A stretch of 64,000 nucleotides of DNA from Clostridium sp. (GTDB lineage Bacteria > Bacillota_I > Bacilli_A > Acholeplasmatales > Anaeroplasmataceae), in assembly GCA_022010015.1 (NCBI GenBank), contig CP091735.1, positions 1,054,001 through 1,118,000 on the forward strand. The letters run 5' to 3'. Shown here in pieces: positions 10,745 to 20,733 of this stretch (positions within the stretch are counted from its first letter, which is position 1; each line of letters begins with the position of its first letter). The position numbers and the translations under genes are program-made. Below the pieces are notes generated by a model. The model had not been told where the DNA came from. It saw only the letters and a list, made by a program, of their open reading frames with translations, and did no database searches.

Positions 10745-11511
10745 GGAAAAAAAATTGTTAAATATACGATGCTATTAATAGCATTGGTTGTTATTTTTTT
10801 ATTTTGACTATTATTTTTTTAAGGATAGCCTTTATAATGCTATTGAAAAAAATTTTTGGGGCAAAAAAATGCTCTTAAATCATTGTTTAAGGGTCTGCTT
10901 AATACTTTTATTATTACAATTTTTTTGCATTTACAATTGGACTTGTTTTTAGGATTTATTGTCTGTCTGGTTTTAGAAAATAATAGTAAAAAAAGACAAT
11001 AATGCTAATTATAAAAAATGTTGTTAAGCTTTATGTAGATGTTTTTAGAGGAACGCCAATGATGGTTCAGCTTTTGATTATTTATTTTATTGTTTTTGCT
11101 TCCTATAAGGGAAGTGCAACATTTATTGCTATAATTTCCTTTGGCTTAAATTCTGGTGCATATGTATCAGAAATATTAAGAGGTGGTATAAATGCTATTC
11201 CTGTTGGTCAAATGGAGGCTGGAAGAAGCTTAGGGCTTTCTTATAGTAAGGTTATGGGAAATATTATTTTTCCTCAAGCAATGAAAAATAGCTTGCCAAG
11301 CCTTGGAAATGAATTTATTACCTTATTAAGGAAACATCGGTAGCGGGATTTGTGGGTGCGTTTGACTTAACACTTGCGTTTAGAAAGATAGCAAATGCGA
11401 CATACGATTATACAACTGTATATTTAATAATGGGGTTAACTTATTTTTATTATTGTTTTAGGTATTACCAAGCTTTTTAAGCTAATCGAGAGGAGATTAA
11501 TGAAATGCTAG
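10734..11511 (+). CDS. Amino acid ABC transporter permease (HisM/GlnP type), frameshifted
   Basis: The reconstructed protein is about 255 residues with several membrane helices. The cytoplasmic loop EAGRSLGLSYSKVMGNIIFPQ followed by ALPSLGNEF-like residues is the EAA motif that docks on the ATPase. VFRGTPMMVQL is typical of polar amino acid permeases. ATG 10734 overlaps the binding-protein stop. The stop TAG at 11509-11511 overlaps the ATPase start. Frameshifts lie near 10755, 10790, 10855, 10925, 10985 and 11330. Confidence 0.88.
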
Positions 11512-12230
11512 AGTTAAAAAATGTTTATGTTTCTTACAATGATAAAAAGCATTTTTAGAGGATATTAATCTTATAATTAATGATGGTGATGTAGTTGCAA
11601 TTATTGGCCCTAGTGGAGCTGGAAAATCTACATTAATAAGGACTATGAATTTATTAGTAGAGCCTACTAAAGGCTCAGTCTTATTTAATGGGGTAATGCT
11701 AACAAAGGATAACATTAATAAAATGCGTGAAAATATTGGTATGGTTTTTTTCAGCAATTTGAATTATTTCCTCATTTAAGTGTTTTAGATAATATGGTTT
11801 TAGCTCCTGTTAAGCTTAATAAAATGAAGAAGTCTGATGCTATAATTAAGGCTAAAGAGCTACTTAATAAGGTTAATTTAGCTAATAAGATAGATGTCTT
11901 TCCTAATTCATTATCAGGTGGTGAAAAGCAAAGAGTGGCAATTGTTAGAAGTTTAATGCTTGATCCTAAAATGATGCTTTTTGATGAACCAACTAGTGCT
12001 TTAGATCCTGAAATGGTTAAAGAGGTTTTAAATGTAATTAAACAATTAGCTAAAAATAAAATGACAATTTGTATTGTAACTCATGAGATGAAATTTGCTT
12101 ATGAGGTTAGTAATAGAGTTTTTATTTGTTGATCAAAAAGAAAATAATTGCTGATGATAAACCAGAAATTATTTTTTTAATAATCCTAATGAGGGAAGAG
12201 TTAAGGAATTCTTTTTCTAAATTACTTTAA
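11505..12230 (+). CDS. Amino acid ABC transporter ATP-binding protein (GlnQ/HisP type)
   Basis: Walker A is GPSGAGKST, the Q loop is FQQFELFPHLSV, the signature is LSGGEKQR, Walker B is MMLFDEPTSALDPEM and the switch His is in VTHEMKFA. The QQFELFPH form of the Q loop is typical of polar amino acid importers. The length is about 240 residues. ATG 11505 overlaps the permease stop. There are single-base frameshifts near 11556, 11748, 12120 and 12170. It is the last gene of the T-box operon and is followed by a terminator. Confidence 0.92.
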
Positions 12231-12256
12231 TGAGTGATATTCACTCATTTTTTATA
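12229..12256 (+). terminator. Terminator of the amino acid transporter operon
   Basis: The perfect dyad AATGAGTGA/TCACTCATT is followed by T6. Confidence 0.85.
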
Positions 12257-12318
12257 TATTTTAAGAAAAAAATATTATTTTTTTAATTGTTTTTTTCATA
12301 TGCTTTATTGGTGAGAAA

Positions 12319-13028
12319 ATGGAATGTATGATTGAAGGCTTAAGGATTAATTATAATGTTTATGGAAAAGGCCCAAGTGTTATTTTTCTTCATGGCTGGG
12401 GAATGAACGGGACAACATTTTTTTAATCTTGCCAATAATTTGTGTGAAAAATATCAGGTTTATACAATTGATTTGCCAGGATTTGGAAAAAAAGTGATTT
12501 ATTAAAAGCACTTGAGATTAGCGAGGTTTGTAGTATTGTCGATGAATTTGCAGAACTAAAATAAAATTATAAAACCAACCTTAATTTGTCATTCCTATGG
12601 TGGTAGAATTGGAATGATGTACGCTTCAAGATACGAAATTAGTGGGCTAGTATTAATAAGTAGCCCAGGTTTTAAAAAAAAGCTATCATTGGTTAAAAAA
12701 ATGAATATATGTATATATAAGCTATGTAAGAAAATTAATATTTATTTACCATTTGGTAGTAGCGATTATAAAAATGCCAGTGAATTATTAAAAGAAAACA
12801 CTAGTTAAAACTGTTAATTATGATTTAAGGGAGGAAATGACAAGAATTAATACACCAACAATAATTTTAGCTGGAGAAAACGATAAGATTGTTTTACTTA
12901 GCGAGGAGAAGAGAATTAATAAATATAAAAAAATAGTAAGCTAATTGTTATAAAGGGCGCATCACATTTTCCGTATTTAGAAAGAAAAAGAGGTTTCTTT
13001 TGATTATTATGGCTTTTTGGAGGGATAA
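12319..13028 (+). CDS. Alpha/beta hydrolase, frameshifted
   Basis: The oxyanion-hole segment VIFLHGWGMNG, then TIDLPGFGKS, the nucleophile elbow CHSYGG, the late Asp region GENDKI and the catalytic His in KGASHFPYLE are all present and in order. The length is about 235 residues. ATG 12319 follows GGTGAG. It lies directly upstream of murF with almost no gap, a placement seen in several Firmicutes where a small hydrolase precedes murF-ddl. The substrate is unknown. Frameshifts lie near 12425, 12490, 12560, 12800 and 12990. Confidence 0.83.
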
Positions 13029-13029
13029 T

Positions 13030-14501
13030 GTGACTGCAAAACTTTTTAGTATTGTTTTTTTATGCTTAGGTAAAAGCCTACGACATACTTAATATTTATC
13101 AGCAAGCTCATTATCATATTAAGAGCTATTTAAAGCATTATTTTTTTTAATGCTATTTATACTATTATTTTTTTCCTTTACCATTTATAATATTGGCTTA
13201 TTTTTTTATAATATTGTTGGCTATTTCCTTTTTGCCAATCATTATCGTTTATAGCTATTTTTTTATTCTTAAAGCCAAAGGTTAAATTAAAACTGAGTAA
13301 TAGAATAAAAAAATGTTAATACCTTTTTAATTTGGTTATTAGTTTAATTTTTTTATTATTAGATGTTATTATTTATTTATTTTTTTATGAATATTTATTT
13401 ATTTTATTCTTATATCTTAACATTATTATTTTTTTAGTTTGATTAATAAAAAAATATTTGAATCAGGCTATAATGGCGGCTTCAAAATGTGATAAGCTTG
13501 TTATTGGTATTACTGGTAGTGCCGGAAAAAAACTTCAACTAAATGGTTACTATATAATATATTAAAGGAATTTTTATGATGTTAGTACACCAGATAATTC
13601 AATTAATACTCCCTTAGGAATTGCAAGCTTTATTAATAATGGTGGTCTTAATGCTGATATAATAGTTTTTAGAATACGGAATATCTAAAAAGAAAAAGAT
13701 ATGGATAAGTTAATGAAAAATAATTAAACCTGATATAGGAATATTAACAGGAATTATACCAATGCATATGGATGGATTTAAAAAAATGAAAATGAATTAT
13801 TTAAGGAAAAGATTAAGTTGCTTTTTTTGCTTCAAAGGTTACTATCGCCAACTATGATTTTTAAAATTATTAGAGATAACATCAGGGTAGATTATAGCTT
13901 TGGAATTAATTATGGTAATAATAACTTTAATATTATAAATGATAATCCTACTATTATTCAGGCTTTTAATTGTTTGTTTAAAACAAATTTAGTTGGAAAT
14001 ATTCAGGCATATAATATTATGGCTATGCTATGTGTTGCAAAATATTTAAAGCTAGATTTAAATATTGTTGGCAATATTTTGAGCGGTATAACAAATTTTA
14101 ATCATCGTCTTAAAATTAATGGTAATAAGCATATCGTAATCGATGATTCTTACAATTCAAATATTGTGGGATTTAAGAATGCATTAAAGACACTTAAAGA
14201 GCAAAAGGGTGTAAAAATTCTATTAACTCCTGGAATTGTTGAACTTGGCAAATATAAGAAAAGTATTTATGAGGAATTATGTAGTAGTATTGTTTATAAT
14301 GCTGATTACTGTATTTTAGTCGGTAAGCATTTAAATAGATTTTATTATTTGTTGAAGAAATTTGCCATTAGAGTGTACTTGGTTTCTTCATTTAAAGATG
14401 GCTTTAAATTAGCTAAATCAATTAGCAAATCTTATGAATATAGTGCTATTCTAATTGAAAATGATTTACCAGATTTATATAAAATTGGTTTTAAAATTTA
14501 A
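13030..14501 (+). CDS. murF: MurF-type ligase (UDP-MurNAc-tripeptide:D-Ala-D-Ala) with N-terminal membrane extension
   Basis: GTG 13030 behind GGAGGG is the likely start. The first 150 residues are hydrophobic helices, preceded by a short segment with AHYHIKSYL, in place of the soluble Rossmann-like domain of standard MurF. The Mur-ligase core then follows: VIGITGSAGKTSTK (ATP loop), then EYGISKKKDM, then LTGIIPMHMDGF, then IDDSYNSN, TPGIVELGKYK and the C-terminal IENDLPD, all diagnostic of MurF. It should add D-Ala-D-Ala to the peptidoglycan precursor, here probably tied to the membrane. Ddl follows 32 bases later. There are many frameshifts in the T-rich membrane part. Confidence 0.82.
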
Positions 14502-14533
14502 ATGATACTAATATAATTAAATGGTGATTAGAA

Positions 14534-15558
14534 ATGAATATAATATTATTTGGTGGAGAAAGCTTAGAGCATGAAATATCAATTATTACAGCTTATCAAA
14601 TTAAGGAATATATTAATGATTGTAGGCTTATTTATATTAATAAAAATGGTGATTTGTTTTTAGCTGATAAGCTAAGCCTTGATGATTTTAAGAATAATAG
14701 ACTAAAGAGTTTAAAAAAAATTTGGCTTTATAAGGGTGGCTTTAAAACAAAAATTCAAAAAGCTATATGATTAACTCTGCTATAATTGCACTTCATGGTA
14801 AAAATGGTGAAGATGGTGCAGCTAAAGGATTATTAAATATTTATGGTATTCCATCTGTTGGTCCTGATATTTTAGCTAGTGCTGTTTTTTTGTGAATAAA
14901 GCAGTAAGTCATAAATTATTAAAAAGATAAGGGATTTAATGTAACTGATTTTTCATCTTCTAAATCGAACTGATTTTTAATTTTTTCAAGATATCAAAAT
15001 AGTTATCCTTGTATTATTAAGCCTAACGATGGTGGATCATCTATTGGTGTTTATATTTGCTATAATGATGCCGATTTTGTTATTAACGCTAGAAAAAGCC
15101 TTTGATTTATGTAATGAAATTATTGTTGAAGAGTATTTAACAGATGTAGAGGAATATAACGTTGCTGTTGCAAATGGATATATATCTAATGCTTATATGA
15201 TTAATAATGAAGGTGATTTTTCATTTACTGATAAATATGATAATTTAGAAAAAGGTCAATGTTATTGTTAAAAAAATAATGATTTAGCAATAAAACTAAA
15301 GGATATTGCAAGAAGAATATATAAGGAATTTAATCTTACTGGTATTGTAAGAGTCGATTTTTTTAGTTAAGGAAAATAAAATTTACGTATGTGAGCTTAA
15401 TACTACTCCTGGAGGATTAGCAAATTATATGTTTGATGATTTTTTTCTAAGGTGATTAATTCGGAAATAGAAAAAAAGCTATTATTGGGTTATATAAGGA
15501 AAAAAAGCTTAATGATAATTTCAAAATAGATTTATTTAATATAACTAAATTTTTCTAA
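14534..15558 (+). CDS. ddl: D-alanine--D-alanine ligase, frameshifted
   Basis: MNIILFGGESLEHEISI gives the N-terminal signature (GG-x-S-x-E-H-x-I-S). ALHGKNGEDGAAKGLLN, then PSVGPDILASA, then the ATP-grasp residues IIKPNDGGSSIGV, EEYLTDVEEYNVAV, then VRVDFLV and ELNTTPGG follow in family order. It makes the D-Ala-D-Ala used by the MurF encoded just upstream, so the two steps are co-expressed. The length is about 335 residues. Frames break near 14765, 14885, 14925, 15265, 15360 and 15445, and an unresolved stretch lies near 14970. Confidence 0.9.
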
Positions 15559-15568
15559 ATAATGAGAT

Positions 15569-15640
15569 AGCAACGTTTCATTTATAAGCGTTGCTTTCTT
15601 TTTGAATCGAAAATTATGCTTAAATCATAATTTTTTTATG
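15569..15640 (+). terminator. Tandem terminators after ddl
   Basis: First hairpin AGCAACG...CGTTGCT (15569-15596) with a T-rich tail; second AAATTATG...CATAATTT (15612-15632) followed by T7. Confidence 0.75.
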
Positions 15641-15861
15641 AAGTGATAAAAAAATGAAAAAAATAATTGGCTTTTTAGCAATATCTTTAATTAAGTATGT
15701 TGTTTTTTTGGAATATTTTTCAATATTGATAGAGCATATCGTAGAACAATTGTTTATAATTAAAGTATTATGGTTCACTATAGGTGAGCCTTTTTTTAAT
15801 AATAAAAAAATAGTAAAAGATAGTAAAGAAAAGTAAAAAAATAGTAAAAGGAGAAAAAAAG
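15641..15861 (+). promoter_or_regulatory. Leader region of the AAA ATPase gene: attenuator-like hairpin and AGTAAA repeats
   Basis: No convincing gene is seen here. TATAAT lies at 15755-15760. A hairpin GGTTCAC-TATA-GGTGAGCC with a T7 tail lies at 15772-15797 and looks like a terminator. Four copies of AGTAAA spaced 10-13 bases apart fill 15811-15850, the last one running into the AAAGGAG ribosome binding site. The hairpin could attenuate the ATPase gene or end a short upstream transcript. Confidence 0.5.
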
Positions 15862-16915
15862 ATGAACAATCCATTTTTCATTAATCTTTGGCAAAAAAAT
15901 CCAAAGTTATCAATAGATAGACCTGTTGAAAAAAATGAAATTATAGAATCTTTTTTTCAAGTGAAACAATTAATCAGCAAATATATTTAATTACTGCAAT
16001 AAGAGGCAGCGGTAAAAACGGTATTAATGACAGAAATTTCAGAATATTTTAAAAATAAAAATAATTGGCTAGTTGTGAAATTAAATCCGGAAATAGATAT
16101 GAGAAGTAGCTTATTGTAAAAATTGAACAGTATTGCCGGAGCAATGATAAAGAACATAAATATAAATTTGTCATTATTTAATATTTTTTTACAATTGGAG
16201 CTAATCTTGAAAAATAATGTAACAGATATTGAAACAGCCATTTGTAAGGTTTTAGAACACTTAAAAAAGCGAAATATTCGTGTCCTAATAACTATTGATG
16301 AGGTAGTTAAAAAAATAATAAAAATACCAAGATATTTTTCAAGTATGTTTCAAATTCTTGTTAGAAACGATTTACCAGTTTTTTTATTAATGGCAGGCCT
16401 TTATGATAATATTAAAAAAATCTTCAAGATGAAAAAAACATTAACTTTCTTATATCGTGCGCCTAGAATTAATCTTGAGCCTTTAAACTTAAATTTAATT
16501 GCCTTAAAATATCAAGAGGTTTTTTTAATCTGTCTGAAGCTGAAGCTAAAAAAATGGCTAAACTTTCTAGTGGCTATGCTTTTGGATTTCAGGCGTTAGG
16601 ATATTTAACTGTTGAGCATAATGGTGATTATAAGAAGGCTATTAATGAATATAAGATATATCTAGAGGAGTATTCTTATGACAAAAATATGGTCAGAATT
16701 ATCTGAAAATGATAAAAAAATTTAATCATTTCAATTGCGAAGACTAAAAAGTAAGCTTGTAAAAGGATATTATGGCTTGCTGCAATTTGGATAATAATCA
16801 TTTTAATCCATATAGAAAAAGGTTAATTAATAAAGGAATTGTAGATGGAAGTCATAGAGGAAAGCTAACATTTATTTTTGCCACTTTTTTTGAAGAATAC
16901 GTATTAGAAAAATAG
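15862..16915 (+). CDS. Orphan AAA-type ATPase (archaeal-ATPase-like), frameshifted
   Basis: The opening MNNPFFINLWQKNPKLSIDR followed by a Walker A reading TAIRGSGKTVLMTEI matches the large family of stand-alone AAA ATPases of gut Bacillota. These begin with NPF-x-P, carry RG-x-GKT, and close with a winged-helix domain. Here the closing part reads NPYRKRLINKGIVDGSHRGKLTFIFATFFEEYV, which is family-like. A Walker B-like VLITIDEVV is also visible, giving about 350 residues. ATG 15862 follows AAAGGAG. The role is unknown; such genes are often phase-variable or accessory. Frames break near 15950, 16010, 16120, 16310 and later. Confidence 0.72.
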
Positions 16916-16985
16916 TTAATTTTTTTAAATTGTAAGGTGTTTTTAAATATGTTATAATTAATCATAAAGAAATGGAGAAGATATT

Positions 16986-17683
16986 ATGATGAAGAAGGCG
17001 ACCTATGGTCAAAGAGCCGCAGCTACCTTAATTGATTTATTAATAATTGGTGTTGTAGTTGCATTGCTTGTAGTTATTTTTAAAAATTTAATGGTTAAGG
17101 AAGCTCCAGAGGTACTTGTTAATTTGACACAGAAATATTTAGATGGAACAATTAACTCAAATGAGTATTTGGAACAACTTCAATCATTGATGCAAAATGA
17201 TGTTACTGTATTGGCATATTATAATGGAATACAAAATTTCTATATTTCAACTTTTTGCAGGTTTTATTGTTGTTTTTCTGCTTATATTATGTTTTACTTC
17301 CAATGCTTTGGAAAAACGGTCAAACTGTTGGTAGATTTACAATGAAGATAAAGGTTAAAAATGTTGATGATGATACCTATACAGTTGGCACTTGTATTTT
17401 ACGTGAAGTTGTTGGTAACTTATTAATTAGTGTGGTATTATACTGCTGTTGCTGCATTCCTTTGATTGTTAATTTAATTATCATTGGTAAAAATGGTTGT
17501 TCAATTGCTGATGGTATTTCTCGTAGTGAGCTAGTATCAACAATTTATAAAGAAGATGAAGAACAAAGTGATAACACATTTAATGATTATTTAAATGCTA
17601 ATATTACTAAAGAAACTAATGTAGAAGATCAAGATTTCTTCTTTAATGAGGATGAAAAAAAGGATGACAATAACGATAAATAA
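16986..17683 (+). CDS. RDD family membrane protein
   Basis: MKKATYGQRAAATLIDLLIIGVV is the RDD-type first helix, carrying the conserved Arg and Asp of these proteins. A long loop follows, then helix two and the family motif NGQTVGRFTMKIKV, then two more hydrophobic segments. The C-terminus is very acidic (EDEKKDDNNDK). The length is about 232 residues with one frameshift near 17240-17280. Function in this family is mostly unknown, with some members linked to ion transport. ATG 16986 follows TGGAGAAG. Confidence 0.85.
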
Positions 17684-17703
17684 GTTTCCTTTTTAAATAT
17701 TTG

Positions 17704-18266
17704 ATGTTTAAAAAGAATGACGAATCTGCTATTTATGAATTTTTTTAAATAATAGCTTTTTCAGCAAAATTTATATTAAATAATGATTTTTGATTTCGGA
17801 ATTTGCCTTTACTATGGTTTGGAATTTAGTGAGGTATATGAAGCATTACAGGCTTTTTTTAGACGAAGGAATTATTAACACACCAATTTATTGCTCAAAG
17901 GAAATTAATTCTTTAAAGGATTTTTGAATTTGATTATAGCTTCATAAAAAAAGGAAATTTTTTTGGTTTCTAGTGGTGTTTATGATTCTAAGTCTTTGTT
18001 GTTTAAAACTACAACTGCTAGTGTTAGTAAGGACAAAAAGTAATTATGTGTTAAAGAATTATGCAAATGATACGGAAATGAAAAAAATATCATAAATAAA
18101 TTGTTTGAAGCTGATTTGAATGTTTCCAAAGCAAGTAAAATGCTATATCTTCATCGTAATACCTTAATATATAAGCTTGATAGATTTTATGAAATAACTG
18201 GCTATGATATTAGAAAAATTTAATGATGCTTGTTTTTATAAAGCAATTACTATAAAGGAATGTTGA
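17704..18266 (+). CDS. PucR/CdaR-type transcriptional regulator, C-terminal HTH, frameshifted
   Basis: The C-terminus reads LNVSKASKMLYLHRNTLIYKLDRFYEITGYDIRKF. This is the HTH_30 domain of PucR/CdaR regulators, with the invariant H-R-N-T-L core. The upstream 130 residues are divergent and broken at six or more T/A runs. It is short (about 187 residues) compared with full-length PucR proteins. It lies directly before yjjI-yjjW with a terminator hairpin between, so it may regulate that pair; this is inference. Confidence 0.68.
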
Positions 18267-18282
18267 TTCCTTTATTTTAATA
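18252..18282 (+). terminator. Terminator between the PucR-type gene and yjjI
   Basis: AAAGGAA-TGTTGA-TTCCTTT followed by ATTTTAAT; the left arm overlaps the end of the regulator gene. Confidence 0.6.
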
Positions 18283-18293
18283 TAGGAGGAAAA

Positions 18294-19820
18294 ATGACTG
18301 AGGAAGTAATGAAAATTATTAGTGATGAAACACTAACCTATGAGCAGCAGCTTTTAGCTTTAGCAAGGCTTAGTGAAAATAAGTGTGAGGCTTTGAAAAG
18401 AAATCTACTATGGATTAAGGCTTTGAATGAAGGTAAGGTATGTGATTTAAATGAAGGACTTGCGCCGTATAGACCAAGATATATTTTACCGGATTATGAT
18501 ATTCTTATGAAAAAGGGATGTAACTTTTTAGAATTACAGCCTGCTAAAAATTTAATGGAGGCATGTAATAATTTACTTATATTTTATAAGCATGTTCCCT
18601 CTATTACCTCATATTCTGTTTATCTTGGAAATTTTACTACTCTATTTATGCCATTTGAGGATGAAGCAGATAACCCTTTAACAAAAAGAAATATTAAGAA
18701 TGTTTTTTTACTTCATATTGATAAGACATTATGTGATTCATTTGTTCATGCTAATATTGGCCCAATGGATAGTAAAATAACAAGAATTATTTTTGGAATT
18801 AACTAAAAAAATGCAACTAGCAATTCCTAATATTACATTATTATATGACGAGGATATTACTCCTGATTCCTTGGCACTTATGGCGATTGATGTTATGCTT
18901 AAAACGTCTAAACCTTCATTTGCTAATCATAAAATGTATAGCTTGGAGCATAAAAATAATCCATATGGAATAGCTAGCTGCTACAATGCTTTAAATATTG
19001 GTGGTGGTGGCTATACTCTTCCAAGACTAAGATTATATGAAATAGCCTCAGAGGCAGTAAATATTGATGATTTCTTTTCTAACGTTTTACCGAAATATGT
19101 TAATTTAATATTAGAATATATTGATGAAAGAATTGATTTTATTGTTAATAAAAGTAGTTTCTTTAAAGCTAATTTTTTAGTACGTGAAGGCTTTGTTGAA
19201 CGTGAGAAATTTACCGGTATGGTTGGTGTTGTTGGCGTAAATGAATGTGTCAACAAGCTTCTTGGTATAACTGATTTTAATAAGGGCTTTGGTCATAACG
19301 AGGAAGCTAATATTCTAGCTATTAGAGTTCTTTTAGAAATTGAAAAAAATGGTTAATAATCATAAGGGACTATATTGTTCGAAATGTGACAATAAATATC
19401 AAATGCATGCTCAAGTTGGAATAGATTCTGATGGTATGGCTGATTCACCAGGGTGCCGTATTCGTATTGGCTATGAACCAAATTTATTTGAACACTTAAA
19501 TTTAGAGTCTAGATTACATAAATTTTTTTCCCTTGTGGAGTTGGTGATATTTTGTTAAATTTGATCAAAGTTTTAATAATTCCTTGGATGCAATTTTAGA
19601 TATAATAAAGGGATCATTTACTAAAGGAATGCGTTATTTTACTGCATATAATGAGGATAATGATGTTGTAAGAGTTACAGGATATTTAGTTAAGAAAAGT
19701 GAAATAAAGCGTTTAGAGGAAGGCAAGCAATCCTTAAATAATGTAACAATTTTTGGCTATGGCGCTAAAGAGCATGGTCATGCACTTGAGCGTAAGGTTT
19801 ATCATGAAGGCAAGAATTAA
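18294..19820 (+). CDS. yjjI: YjjI family glycyl radical enzyme, frameshifted
   Basis: The reconstructed protein is about 505 residues, as in YjjI. Features are an N-terminal helical part, GLAPYRPRYILPDY, a central IGGGGYTLPRLRLYE, a Cys-containing CSKCDNKYQMHAQVG segment, and near the C-terminus VVRVTGYLVK. That last motif is the glycyl-radical site R-V-x-G-Y. It should carry a stable backbone radical installed by the activase encoded next. The reaction is not established. ATG 18294 follows AGGAGGA. Frameshifts lie near 18800, 19348 and 19530. Its last 17 bases overlap yjjW. Confidence 0.88.
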
Positions 19821-20651
19821 TAAAATAATACCATTTTTCTAATGTTGATGGTCCAGGAAATAGAATGGCTATTTTTTTTCAAGAGTGTCCATTTTCTTGC
19901 TTATATTGTCATAATCCCGAAACTATAAATGAATGTATAAATTGTGGTAAATGTGTTTCATATTGTCAAAGTGAGGCCTTACACATTATAAATGGTAAGG
20001 TAATGTGGGATGAAAAAAAATGTGTTGGCTGTGATATATGTATTAAGATATGTCCTAATATGTCATCCCCAAAAACTAAGCTTTATAGCATTGATGATAT
20101 TGTAAAAAAATACTTAAAGATGTTAAGCCATTTATTAGAGGGATAACTGTATCTGGTGGGGAATGTATGAATAATGCTAGCTTTATTTTTAGAATTATTT
20201 AAAGAGGCGAGGAAGCTTAATTTAAGCTGTCTTATTGATTCTAATGGTTATTATGATTTTGAAGATTATCCTGATTTATTAGCAATTTGTGATGGCGTTA
20301 TGCTTGATGTTAAGGCCTTTGATAATGAATTTCATAAGCTTGTTACAAAAAAATGATAACTATATGGTTTTTAAAAAAATCTTAAGTTTTTTTACTAGAA
20401 AATAATAAGCTTTTATGAGGTGAGAACGGTTATTTTACCAGAATATGATGAAGAAAAATTGTAGGACTGTTGAAGGTGTTTGTAGAATAATTGGTTCTAA
20501 AACGAGATACAAATTAATTAAATATCGCCCCTTTGGTGTTAGAGATGAGGGAATTAAAGTGTTTGGTAATAGATTAGTTTCTGATAGTAGTATTGATAAA
20601 ATGGTTGAACTTGCTAAAAAGAATGGTTGTAATACGACAATTACTATTTAA
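19804..20651 (+). CDS. yjjW: YjjW family glycyl radical enzyme activase (radical SAM)
   Basis: FFQECPFSCLYCHNPE gives the C-x3-C-x2-C radical-SAM cluster motif. It is followed by an inserted ferredoxin-like pair, CINCGKCVSYC and CVGCDICIKIC, as in glycyl radical activases. ITVSGGE follows, contributing to SAM binding. The C-terminal part reads YRPFGVRDEGIKVFG. The length is about 275 residues. ATG 19804 overlaps the yjjI stop, so the two are translationally coupled. It would use SAM and a reduced Fe-S cluster to make the YjjI radical. Frames break near 19840, 20110, 20185, 20350, 20375 and 20450. Confidence 0.88.
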
Positions 20652-20733
20652 TTTTTTTGGGCAATTTGTCTATATGAATACGCTTTATTATCAGTTATAA
20701 TATAGTATAGTTAAAAAAACGGAGGAATTTATT

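Noticed and set aside
15654..15836. Small hydrophobic protein of 60 residues upstream of the AAA ATPase
   Set aside because: It runs through a terminator-like hairpin and a T-rich stretch. The opposite strand is equally open, which is normal for such AT-rich DNA.
15811..15850. CRISPR-like repeats
   Set aside because: The AGTAAA units are only six bases, spaced 10-13 bases, with no spacers of 30 bases and no cas genes.
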